Source: Planctomycetota bacterium (GTDB taxonomy: Bacteria > Planctomycetota > UBA1135 > GCA-002686595). From it: DNA of 42,164 bases. The number at the start of each line of letters is the position of its first letter. The first letter of the stretch is position 1. The notes under the pieces were generated by a model that ran no database searches, was not told the DNA's origin, and was given only the letters and a program-made list of their open reading frames with translations. Made by a program: the position numbers and the translations under genes. The DNA lies in assembly GCA_029259655.1 (NCBI GenBank), contig JAJDET010000214.1, positions 1 through 42,164 on the forward strand, given 5' to 3'. Positions 7,843-15,744 of the stretch are shown here, piece by piece.

Positions 7843-9600
7843 ATGACCGATCGCGGCACGATTGCATCGGAGAGCGAGACGACGCTCGGTCCGCGCGACC
7901 GGCTCGCGTTCCTCCTGGTGTTCGTGCCCTACGCGGCCCTGGTGCGTCACTTCTGGTTCGTGGCGGACGACGCCTACATCAGCTTCCGCTACTCGCGGAA
8001 CTGGGGCAGCGGGCTCGGACTCGTGTTCAACCCCGGCGAGAGCCCGCCCGCCGAGGGCTACAGCAACTTCCTGATGGTGGCGGTCGGCGCGCTCGTCCAG
8101 CGGCTGGGCGGCGACCTCGAGCTCTGGCTGCCGCTCCTGTGCGCCGTCTCCGGAGCCGTCCTGCTCGCGCTCGTCTTCCGAACGCTCCGCCTGCGGCTCG
8201 GTGTCGGGCTCCTGCCCGCGAGCCTCGCGACGGCCTTCCTCGGATGGTCAGCGCCCTTCGCCGTGTGGTCGACGAGCGGGCTCGAGGCCATGCCCTACTC
8301 GCTCCTCTTCACGGCGACCGTCGTGCGGTTGTTCACGCGATCGGGAAGCGTGGCGCTCACCGGCGTACTCGCGATCTTGCTCGCGATGACGCGCGTCGAG
8401 GGGATCGCCTGGGCGCTCCTGGTCTTCCCGGCCCTCTCCGTGCTGTCCCGGCGGCTCGCGGGCGAACCCGTCGGTGGCGCACTCCTGCGCTACGTCGCAA
8501 TCGTCGCGGTCGGTTACGGTGTCTACTTCGCCGCGCGCTTCAGCTACTTCGGGCACGCCTTCCCGATGACGGTGTACGCGAAGGTCGGCTTCACGCTCGA
8601 TCGCACGCTGCGCGGCGTCGACTATCTCGCCCTGCAGACCATGACCTCCCTGTCGCTCCTCGCCCTCGTCCCGGGCGCGTTCGCGGCACTGCGCGCCGAC
8701 CGGCGCGCGCTGGGGATACCGCTCGCGCTCGTTCCGATCGGGGTCGCCGTGTACACCGTGCTCGTCGGGGGCGACTGGATGACGTTCAGCCGCTTCCTCC
8801 TTCCGGGGCTGCCCGCGCTCGCCCTCCTGGTCGGGTGGTTCCTGGTGGACCTCTTCGCGCTCGGCGCCGCAGTCGGGGGAGCCGTCGGGTCCGTGCTCGT
8901 GGCGCTCGCCGTCCTGCCCGGCTTCGACGTTCACATGGTTCCCGAGAGCACCCGCGAGCGCTTCCACTTCCGCCTCAACACGCCGAGCTATCGCAGCGAG
9001 TGGGCGCAGTGGGAGTTCCAGCGCTGGAACGGCATCCGATGGTCCGCGAAGGGGAACGCACTGCGGGCGCTCGACACGCCCGACGCCTCGGTCGTCATGG
9101 GCGCCATCGGTGCGGCGAGCTACGTCTCCGATCTCTTCACGCTCGATCGCCACGGCTTCGTCACCCCGGTGGTCGCCCTGCGCGAGCTGGACGAGCGCGA
9201 GGCGGGGCTGCGCTCGCCGGGCCACGACAAGGTGGTCGACGAGCGTTGGTTCGTCGATCGCGGCCACGACCCCGTGTACCTGCGGGCGAAGCTCTACGAC
9301 GCGCGAACGCGCGACGACCTCTTGCGGCTCTTCGAGCGGAGCAAGCGCCGCCTGCGCACCACGGGGCTCGCCGACAGGTACGTCGCGGACTTCGCCAAGC
9401 TCTCCGACGAACCCGACCCCGAGGGCGTGGACTGGTACCTGTTCCTCTGGACCAGGATTCCCGCCGGAACGAGCTCCGAGCAGGCCTGGGCCGACCTCGA
9501 GCAGCGCGAGCAGCGCTTCGGGGACGAGGGCGTGGTCCGCGTCCTCGGCGTGGCTCCGCCGGACGAACGCCGCGTGCCGGGATTGCCGTCATGGATGTGA
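7843..9600 (+). CDS. GT-C fold polytopic glycosyltransferase, AftB-like N-terminal motif (copy 1)
   Basis: 585 residues with about 9-10 hydrophobic segments in the first 370 residues and a soluble C-terminal domain. Early in the first outer loop it reads DDAYISFRYSRNW, then GLGLVFNPGE and EGYSNFLMV. This is the acidic-pair loop typical of lipid-linked-sugar-dependent GT-C enzymes, and the DDA..S.RYARN / GL.NPGE.VEGYTN layout resembles mycobacterial arabinofuranosyltransferase AftB. Such enzymes use polyprenyl-phosphate sugars on the outer face of the inner membrane; donor and acceptor are unknown here. The soluble tail holds IGAASYVSDLFTLDRHG and PGHDKVVDERW, shared in pattern with the gene at 15745. 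The stop overlaps the next GT gene by 10 bases, so the two are cotranscribed. The ATG at 7843 has no Shine-Dalgarno sequence. Confidence 0.75.
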   Translation: MTDRGTIASESETTLGPRDRLAFLLVFVPYAALVRHFWFVADDAYISFRYSRNWGSGLGLVFNPGESPPAEGYSNFLMVAVGALVQRLGGDLELWLPLLCAVSGAVLLALVFRTLRLRLGVGLLPASLATAFLGWSAPFAVWSTSGLEAMPYSLLFTATVVRLFTRSGSVALTGVLAILLAMTRVEGIAWALLVFPALSVLSRRLAGEPVGGALLRYVAIVAVGYGVYFAARFSYFGHAFPMTVYAKVGFTLDRTLRGVDYLALQTMTSLSLLALVPGAFAALRADRRALGIPLALVPIGVAVYTVLVGGDWMTFSRFLLPGLPALALLVGWFLVDLFALGAAVGGAVGSVLVALAVLPGFDVHMVPESTRERFHFRLNTPSYRSEWAQWEFQRWNGIRWSAKGNALRALDTPDASVVMGAIGAASYVSDLFTLDRHGFVTPVVALRELDEREAGLRSPGHDKVVDERWFVDRGHDPVYLRAKLYDARTRDDLLRLFERSKRRLRTTGLADRYVADFAKLSDEPDPEGVDWYLFLWTRIPAGTSSEQAWADLEQREQRFGDEGVVRVLGVAPPDERRVPGLPSWM

Positions 9601-11234
9601 CGCGCGACTCCGTGGCGGCACCGCGGCGAAGGACGTTCCTCGTCCCGCTCGGAATCGTCGCGCTCGCCCTCGGGCTGCGCCTGGTGCACGTGCTCGAGTG
9701 GGGCGCGACCGAGTTCTTCGACGAGCGCTCGCTCATCAGCGACACGCGCTACTACGACCAGCGCGCAGACGAGATCGCGCGGCGAGACTTCGTGGGGTCG
9801 ACGCCGGGCTTCCTCTCGCCGCTCTACTGCTACGCCCTCGCGGCTGTCTACATCCTGCCCTGGAACGACATGGCCACGGCCAAGCTCGTTCAGGTGCTCC
9901 TGGGAGCCGCCACGGTGTTCTTGGTCTACAGGATCGGGCGCTGGACCTTCTCCGACGCCACGGGGGTGCTCGCCGGCGTCCTCGCCGCGACCTACGGCGT
10001 GTTCATCTTCTACACGGGCCTCCTCTTCCCCACGACGCTGCTCCTCTTCCTGCACGTCCTGGCTGTCGCGCTCCTCATCGGAGGAAGGGCCGGACCCGTG
10101 CGGTTGGGCGCGGCCGGTCTGTGCATCGGACTGGCCGTGGCCGTCAAGGCCAACGCGCTCTTGCTCGTCGGCTTCGTGCCTATCTGGCTCTTCTTCACTC
10201 ACCGGGCGGAGCCGATCGCGCGCCGACTGCTCCTGATCGGCGCCTTCGTGGGTGCAGCCGTGCTGGCCGTCGCGCCCTTCACGTGGCGCAACTACGTCAC
10301 GAGCGGTGAGTTCGTCCTCGTGACGACCACCGGCGGGCGAAACCTGCTCAAGGGAAACGGGCCCGGGGCGAACGGCAGCCACGTCGAGCTCATGGCGAGC
10401 ATGCGCGGGACCAACCTGAAGGACTACCTCCTGGGCCGCGTCGACAACGTGAACACCGTCCACGAGGACCGCGAGATGAGCGCCGAGGCGTGGCGCGTCA
10501 TGAGCGAGGATCCCGTGCGCACCCTGGGTCTCTTCTACACGAAGCTCCGGCTCTTCTTCTTCGCGCGGGAGCTCGGGATCCGAGACCAGTACGAGTTCAT
10601 GCGAGGTCGAACGCGGCTCTTGTCGTTCCCGTGGCCGGGCTTCGGCCTGATCGCGCCGCTGGGATTGGCGGGCCTCCTCTTCTTCGCGCGGCGGAACAGA
10701 GCGACGTCGCTCCTGCTCGTCGTGCTGGCGACGCAGGTCGCCTCGTTCGTGCTCGTCTTCGTCCTGGGGAGGTACCGCGTGGTCGCCGTGGCGGTGCTCC
10801 TGCCCTTCGCGGCCGCGTTCGCGCTCGACCTCCTCCGGAGGATCCGCGCGCGCGAAGGTCGGCCCGTCGCGCTGCGCCTCGGAGCCCTGGCGCTCGCGAC
10901 GCTCGTCGTGCACCTCCCGGTGGCCGGCTTCGACCACCCGGATCCGGTCGGCTGGCACCACGAGTTCCTCGGCGACCGGGCGATGATGCGCGGGAAGACG
11001 CGGCTCGCGCTCGAGCACTACGGCCGCGCCCTCGACGCGTACTGGCCGTCTGCGGCCCGGCGCAACAGCTTCGAGATCCGGCGCAAGACGGGCGACTGCT
11101 TCGCCAGCATGGGCCGCAAGCCGGAGGCCCGCCGCATCTGGCGCGAAATCGCCGACGAGATCGAAGCGCTCTACGGTCGCTCCGCCATCGAGACGGCCGA
11201 AGGCCTCCGCCGCCGAGCCCGAGAGCTTCGCTAG
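9591..11234 (+). CDS. GT39/ArnT-like polytopic glycosyltransferase with helical C-terminal tail
   Basis: 547 residues from the ATG at 9591, which overlaps the previous stop; the longer open frame upstream lies inside the other GT gene and is rejected. There are about 9-10 membrane segments. The first outer loop has ISDTRYYDQRADEIARRDF and TPGFLSPLYCYALA, matching the acidic loop and P-x-Y region of PMT/ArnT-type GT-C enzymes. A hydrophilic helical tail (about residues 455-547, HYGRALDAYWPSAARR and then KPEARRIWREIADEIEAL) looks like one or two TPR units. Translational overlap with the AftB-like gene suggests that the two act on the same glycan, perhaps in sequence. The gene ends 6 bases from the convergent sulfatase-fold gene. 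Confidence 0.75.
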   Translation: MDVTRDSVAAPRRRTFLVPLGIVALALGLRLVHVLEWGATEFFDERSLISDTRYYDQRADEIARRDFVGSTPGFLSPLYCYALAAVYILPWNDMATAKLVQVLLGAATVFLVYRIGRWTFSDATGVLAGVLAATYGVFIFYTGLLFPTTLLLFLHVLAVALLIGGRAGPVRLGAAGLCIGLAVAVKANALLLVGFVPIWLFFTHRAEPIARRLLLIGAFVGAAVLAVAPFTWRNYVTSGEFVLVTTTGGRNLLKGNGPGANGSHVELMASMRGTNLKDYLLGRVDNVNTVHEDREMSAEAWRVMSEDPVRTLGLFYTKLRLFFFARELGIRDQYEFMRGRTRLLSFPWPGFGLIAPLGLAGLLFFARRNRATSLLLVVLATQVASFVLVFVLGRYRVVAVAVLLPFAAAFALDLLRRIRAREGRPVALRLGALALATLVVHLPVAGFDHPDPVGWHHEFLGDRAMMRGKTRLALEHYGRALDAYWPSAARRNSFEIRRKTGDCFASMGRKPEARRIWREIADEIEALYGRSAIETAEGLRRRARELR

Positions 11235-11240
11235 GAGAAA

Positions 11241-12731
11241 CTAGGAGTCTCCGCTCGCGGCGTACCCGAGGCCCTCGAGCATGTCCCGGTGCTCGGCGTC
11301 CGCCTCGGGGACGACATCCCGCTCGCGCGCTCGCAGCTCGTTCTTCCACGCGTCGAGCTTCGCCTCGAGACCGGCTCGAGCGTCCGGCTCGGTCGCGGAG
11401 AGCTCGCGGGTCTCGTCTTCCACCGGGTAGAGCGCGCGCCAGCCGTCCGAACCCGCGAGCAGCGTGCGGCGACCGTCCGTGATGGAGACGAGCGAACGCT
11501 TCCAGGGTGCGGCGTCCCAGCCCTCGAACCGCCGGCCGATCTTGAAGGCCTTGGTGAACGGCGCGGGGTACTCCGCGAGCCGCAGGCGCTCGGCGGAGGG
11601 CGCGAGGAGGCTCTGCGCTCCGGAGGCCATCGGCACCGGAGCGCGCACGCCGGTGAGCTCCAGGATCGTCGGGAAGAGGTCGTGGTTGGCGACCGGGCGC
11701 TCCTCGCGGCCGGGCTCGATCCCCGGACCGGCGAGCACGAGCGGAACGTCGAGCAAAGGCCGGTGGAGCGAGAACTGGTGGTCGAGCATGTGGTGCTCGC
11801 CGAGGTGCTCGCCGTGGTCCGAGGTGAGTACCACGATCGTGTTCTCGAGGTGGCCGGCGGCCTCCAGCTCCTCCAGCAGTCCCGCGAAGAGCTGGTCGAG
11901 CTCGGAGACGGCGGCATCGTAGACGCCTCCGAGGACCTCGAGGTCCTCGGCGGGGATGTCCTCGAGACCGAACGTGTGGGCCCACAGCGCGTCCCAGGAG
12001 ACGTCGATCGCATAGGAGCGCTCCACGTCCGCCTTCGACAGGAACGCGCGGCGCAGCTTCCGCGGCGGGATCAGCGGTCGGTGCGCCTCCATCCAGTTGA
12101 CGAACGCGAACCAGGGCCGGTCGGGGTCGCCGCGCTCGAGGAAGGCGGAGAGCCCGGGCGCGGCGAGCGCACCCGCGGCCTTGAGCGACCACCCGCTCAC
12201 GCCGTCGCCGCGCACGCGGGAGCCCAGCTCGCTCGAGTCGTCCCCGCGCACCTTCTCGCGCACGATGGCGAGCGCCTCCTCGCGCGTCGCGTCGTCCCAG
12301 GGGTGCTCGACGACGCCGAAGCCCTGCGTGAAGTTCTCCTCCTCGGACAGGTGCGGGTTCGCGGACCACGCGTACGTTCGCCAGCCCGCGTCGCGCAGGA
12401 TCTCGGCCAGCGTGTCCAGTCCCTCGTCCAGCCACTGGTGCTCGTTGCTCGCGCCGGTCTCCGTCGGGAGCATCCCCGTGAACATCGCGGCGTGCGAAGA
12501 GACCGTGATCCCCGCGGTCGAGCGGCAGTCGTCGAAGACGCGCGCGTTCCGGGCCCAGAGGTCGAGCTGCGGAGTGGTCGGGCGCTCGTAGCCGTAGAGG
12601 CTCATGCGATCGGCGCGCACCGTGTCCCAGACGACGAACAGGACGTTGGGTCCCTCGGGCGGCCGCTCGCAGGCGAAGGCCACCAGAAGGACGGCGCTAC
12701 TGACGAGCCTTGACCGGAATGAGGCGTTCAT
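11241..12731 (-). CDS. sulfatase-fold lipoprotein with Thr nucleophile (member a)
   Basis: 496 residues from the ATG at 12731, which overlaps the upstream gene by 35 bases; an alternative start 36 codons earlier gives a basic non-signal N-terminus and is rejected. The signal sequence ends in VAFAC (Cys21), a lipobox. The alkaline phosphatase superfamily core follows: NVLFVVWDTVRADRM (Asp36), the nucleophile region ITVSSHAAMFTG (Thr76 at the position of formylglycine in CxPxR sulfatases), and TSDHGEHLGEHH (Asp305/His306, metal ligands). The C-terminus ends in the common LEGLGY motif. Pfam-type annotation would say sulfatase, but Thr at the nucleophile site is what phosphoethanolamine and lipoteichoic-acid-type transferases use. 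It is the last gene of a three-gene operon with a second sulfatase-fold protein and an arylsulfotransferase. Confidence 0.8.
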   Translation of the reverse strand: MNASFRSRLVSSAVLLVAFACERPPEGPNVLFVVWDTVRADRMSLYGYERPTTPQLDLWARNARVFDDCRSTAGITVSSHAAMFTGMLPTETGASNEHQWLDEGLDTLAEILRDAGWRTYAWSANPHLSEEENFTQGFGVVEHPWDDATREEALAIVREKVRGDDSSELGSRVRGDGVSGWSLKAAGALAAPGLSAFLERGDPDRPWFAFVNWMEAHRPLIPPRKLRRAFLSKADVERSYAIDVSWDALWAHTFGLEDIPAEDLEVLGGVYDAAVSELDQLFAGLLEELEAAGHLENTIVVLTSDHGEHLGEHHMLDHQFSLHRPLLDVPLVLAGPGIEPGREERPVANHDLFPTILELTGVRAPVPMASGAQSLLAPSAERLRLAEYPAPFTKAFKIGRRFEGWDAAPWKRSLVSITDGRRTLLAGSDGWRALYPVEDETRELSATEPDARAGLEAKLDAWKNELRARERDVVPEADAEHRDMLEGLGYAASGDS

Positions 12732-14202
12732 CGCAGTCGGGGCAGCTCCCGGGTGAGTCCAGTCGGTGATCCTCGTGCTCGGCGCAGGTCCACGCCCACG
12801 CGACCTCCGAGACCTCGGTCGCGACGTAGCCGAGGCCACTGATCACCTCGACGGCGAACTCGTCGAGGGCATCGCCGTCCGGAGGTATGGGAGCGGTGAC
12901 CCACGGGGCCCGGCTCGCCAGCTCGGCGAGCAACCGTCGGCGCGGTCGCTGGCGCTCGGCGTAGAGGTTTCGCGTCTCGTCCGGGTCCCGCTTGAGGTTG
13001 AAGAGCTCGCTCTTGTTCGGCATGTGCGGCCGATAGGTCAGCTTCCACTGCCCGTCGCTCACCGTGTAGAGGAAAGCGGAATCGGGCCGCTTCCGGACCA
13101 TGTGCGCGTTCCGGTCGTAGCCGTTGATCTGCTCGGCGTACGCGATCCGCGGCTCGCTCTCGGTCCCCTCGATCAGAGCCCGCAGGCTCTTGCCGTCGAA
13201 GCTCGTCCCCGCGGGAAGGTCGGCGTAGTCGAGCAGGGTCGGGACGACGTCCGCGGTGCGTACGAGCTCCTGGACCACGCGTCCCGGTCGGTTCCCCCGA
13301 CCCGCGGGCAAGCGCAGGAGGAGCGGCACGTGGATCTGCTCCTCGTAGAGCATGCGGTGCCCGCCCCAGTTGTGGTGCTCGAGCCCGTCGGAGAGCCCCT
13401 CGCCGTGGTCTGCGGTGACGACGACGAGCGTGTCCTCGTAGGTCCCGGCTCCCCGCAGGTGATCCAGGAGCCGTCCGAACTCCCGGTCGAGGAAGGCCAG
13501 CTCGAGCGCGTAGGTCGCGTCGTCCTTGGCCTTCAGGTCGCCGGGGCGCATCCCGTGCGCCTCGACGAAGTCGTCGGGCGGGACGCGGTCCACGTCGTGC
13601 GGATCCCAGTAGTGCACCCACAGGAAGAACGGCTCGGCGAGCCCCTCGAGCGCGGCGATCGCGATGTCCGTCGTGTCGTCGGACCGGCGCTGCTGGCTCT
13701 CCATGTCCCAGGCCGTGCCGCCCGGCCGCTTGCCCGGCTCGAGGGATCCCTCGTCGAAGCTCTCGAAGACGTCGAAGGCGCGATCGAAGCCGAAGCTGGC
13801 GGAGACGGGGAACGCGCTGTGCACGGCCGCCGTCGAGTACCCGGCGGCCTTCAGCGCCTCCGGCAGGTACCAGTGCTCGTCGCGCAGGCGAAAGCCCCCG
13901 TCCGCGTGGAGCACGCGCATGCCGTGCGTGTAGGGGTACTGCCCGGTGAGGATGGTCGCGTGGGAGACCGGCGTGACGGCGGAAGCCGAGATGGCGCGCT
14001 CGAAACGCACGCCCTCCTCGGCGAGCCGATCGAAGGCGGGCGTGGCGCCTGCCTCGGCGCCGTAGCAGGAGAGGTAGTCGGCGCGCGTCGTGTCGAGCGT
14101 GACGAGCAGGATGTTGGGGAGCCGGTCGGCGTCTCCCCCGCAGCCCGCGAGCGCGCACAGGACGAGCGCGCACGGCAGGAACCCAGTCGACGGTCGGGGC
14201 AC
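12697..14202 (-). CDS. sulfatase-fold lipoprotein with Thr nucleophile and C-terminal Cys/His metal-binding tail (member b)
   Basis: 501 residues. Lipobox ALAGC (Cys21). Core motifs: NILLVTLDTTRADYL (Asp37), AVTPVSHATILTG (Thr77 at the formylglycine position) and TADHGEGLSD (Asp265/His266). After the usual GLGYV motif the protein does not stop. About residues 470-497 read WTCAEHEDHRLDSPGSCPDC followed by DERLIP. This matches the heavy-metal-binding short domain (TCPMHP..., PGKCPKCGM.LVP) usually found on copper-transport proteins, with Cys473, His476, Cys487 and Cys490 as likely ligands. The tail's last codons overlap the start of member a. It lies 15 bases after the arylsulfotransferase gene in the same operon. 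I infer an envelope enzyme acting on a charged glycan or lipid; the metal tail's role is open. Confidence 0.8.
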   Translation of the reverse strand: MPRPSTGFLPCALVLCALAGCGGDADRLPNILLVTLDTTRADYLSCYGAEAGATPAFDRLAEEGVRFERAISASAVTPVSHATILTGQYPYTHGMRVLHADGGFRLRDEHWYLPEALKAAGYSTAAVHSAFPVSASFGFDRAFDVFESFDEGSLEPGKRPGGTAWDMESQQRRSDDTTDIAIAALEGLAEPFFLWVHYWDPHDVDRVPPDDFVEAHGMRPGDLKAKDDATYALELAFLDREFGRLLDHLRGAGTYEDTLVVVTADHGEGLSDGLEHHNWGGHRMLYEEQIHVPLLLRLPAGRGNRPGRVVQELVRTADVVPTLLDYADLPAGTSFDGKSLRALIEGTESEPRIAYAEQINGYDRNAHMVRKRPDSAFLYTVSDGQWKLTYRPHMPNKSELFNLKRDPDETRNLYAERQRPRRRLLAELASRAPWVTAPIPPDGDALDEFAVEVISGLGYVATEVSEVAWAWTCAEHEDHRLDSPGSCPDCDERLIPVKARQ

Positions 14203-14217
14203 GGGCCGCGGGGGCGA

Positions 14218-15582
14218 CTACTCGCCTTCTCCGGCTCCGTCGGCCCAGTCGATCGGGAAGGTCGGGGGAAGGCGGACCACCTCGAACAGGGTCGCGATCA
14301 GGTCCTCGTAGCCCGCGGCCCGGCTCGGGTTCACGAACTCCCACACGATCTCGCCGTCGGACGTGATCTCGATCGCGCGTCCGTTGTCGGACTCCGTGAT
14401 CAGCGTGTTCCCGTTCGGGAGTCGCTCCGCCGCGCCGCAGCGGTCGGTGTGGAGCGTGTTGTCCTCGTCTCCTTCGTAGAGCCACGTGAGCTCGTAGTCG
14501 ACGGGATCGAACTGCAGGATCCGCGTGTGCCCGCCCTCCTCGTCGCCGCCGAGGTTGTCGAGGAGCAGTATCTCCCCGTTGTCGAGGAACGTCGGCTGGT
14601 GCTGCTCGACCCACCCCTCGGACAGCGTCCAGACGACCTGCTTCGCATCCAGGTCGAGCACCGCGATCGTGTCGAACCAGAGGATGGAGATCAGGACGTT
14701 GCCGCGTCGGAACGCCGGATGGAGCTCCTCGAATCGGCCGTCGAGCACTTCGAGCGTGTTCGTGTGGAAGAAGTCGCCCCGGAACTTCCGCTCGAGGAGG
14801 TGTTCGAACTCCGAGCCCTGGAAGCAGTCGAGGACCGAGACCCTGCGCAGGACCTTGCCCTCGGACGAGAGGATGGTCACGAAGTCCTCGAGGATCGGGT
14901 CCTTCTCGTGAAGGCTGGGAACGAGCCGCCCCTTGCGCGTCAGCACGTAGATGCGTCCGTCCTCCATCACCTGCAGATCGTGATGGGCGAGGCCGGGGAA
15001 CGCCCACAGGACGTTCGAGTCCTTGTCGAGCTTGATCAGCGCGGAGCCCTCGAAGATCGCGAGCAGATCGCCGTTCGGATACAGGTAGGCGCGGCGGTAG
15101 AAGTCGCGCAGGATCTTGCGGCTGCCCTGCTGGCCCTTCTTGAAGTCCGGCACGGCCTCCTTGAACGGGCAGCGCCAGGTGTGGAGCACGCCGCCCTTCA
15201 TGTCCGTCAGGATCGCCTCCGGGCCGTGCCCCGAGACGTAGAGGTTGTAGCCCTGGTAGGCGCGCGCGTCGTTCACGAGGACGCCGGTCTCGTCCGGCGC
15301 CTCGTTGTGGCCGGACATGTAGCCGATCGCCTCGAGGTCGTCGATCTGCTCCTCGACCGGTTTCCGCCGCCAGCGGCCGGGAGGGGCCTTCTGGACGGGC
15401 TCGAACCGGAGGTTCGGGTTGGTGCGCGGCTTCTCCCGAACCGGCTCCGAGGGCTCATCCCCTCCGCAGTTGAGGGAAAGCCCGACGGCAAGTGCGGAGG
15501 CGAGCACCAGCCCTCCCACCCACCGGGAGGTCGACGCCTTCGGGGTACGCGGCGGCTCTGATTCCTGTCGACGGGGCGTCAT
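14218..15582 (-). CDS. arylsulfotransferase (ASST)-family lipoprotein
   Basis: 454 residues from the ATG at 15582; the open frame continues upstream but only in antisense-like sequence without a signal. A hydrophobic stretch ending LSLNC (Cys39) is a likely lipoprotein signal. From about residue 100 the protein is a beta-propeller of the ASST type: YNLYVSGHGPEAILTDMKGG, LAHHDLQVMEDGRIYVL, FHTNTLEVLDG, VEQHQPTFLDNGEILLLDN and LPNGNTLITESDNGRAIEI. The repeated His residues at blade starts fit the His-based sulfuryl transfer known for PAPS-independent arylsulfotransferases, which move sulfate between phenols in the periplasm. Before the propeller, residues 83-88 read LEAIGY, the motif that ends the neighbouring sulfatase-fold proteins. 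It is the first gene of the operon that continues with the two sulfatase-fold genes. Confidence 0.75.
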   Translation of the reverse strand: MTPRRQESEPPRTPKASTSRWVGGLVLASALAVGLSLNCGGDEPSEPVREKPRTNPNLRFEPVQKAPPGRWRRKPVEEQIDDLEAIGYMSGHNEAPDETGVLVNDARAYQGYNLYVSGHGPEAILTDMKGGVLHTWRCPFKEAVPDFKKGQQGSRKILRDFYRRAYLYPNGDLLAIFEGSALIKLDKDSNVLWAFPGLAHHDLQVMEDGRIYVLTRKGRLVPSLHEKDPILEDFVTILSSEGKVLRRVSVLDCFQGSEFEHLLERKFRGDFFHTNTLEVLDGRFEELHPAFRRGNVLISILWFDTIAVLDLDAKQVVWTLSEGWVEQHQPTFLDNGEILLLDNLGGDEEGGHTRILQFDPVDYELTWLYEGDEDNTLHTDRCGAAERLPNGNTLITESDNGRAIEITSDGEIVWEFVNPSRAAGYEDLIATLFEVVRLPPTFPIDWADGAGEGE

Positions 15583-15727
15583 GATCGGCCTCGGGGTCGG
15601 CCGGAGAAGGTGGGGTGTACGCGCCGAACGCCCGGGAGTGAGGATCCGGGACTCTATCAGGGGATCCGGGGAGCGGCAACGCGACCCGAGGGGCCCCGAC
15701 CCGGTTTGAAACCCGCTCGCGGACGCG

Positions 15728-15733
15728 TAGGCT
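15728..15733 (+). promoter_or_regulatory. possible -10 element (TAGGCT), near-leaderless
   Basis: The hexamer ends 11 bases before the ATG at 15745, in a gap where no Shine-Dalgarno sequence is present. The same hexamer sits 8 bases before the GTG at 24924 and within the divergent region at 21793. A -35 box is not evident. Confidence 0.3.
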
Positions 15734-15744
15734 CCTGAACCCGC

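Noticed and set aside
8139..9590. N-terminal extension of the second GT gene to 8139
   Set aside because: The extension lies out of frame inside the first GT gene and is Arg/Pro-rich. The hydrophobic, family-like sequence begins at the ATG at 9591.
12766..15561. 931-residue plus-strand open frame across the ASST and member b genes
   Set aside because: The minus-strand genes here have clear motifs, lipoboxes and coupled starts. The plus frame has none and spans two genes and their junction.
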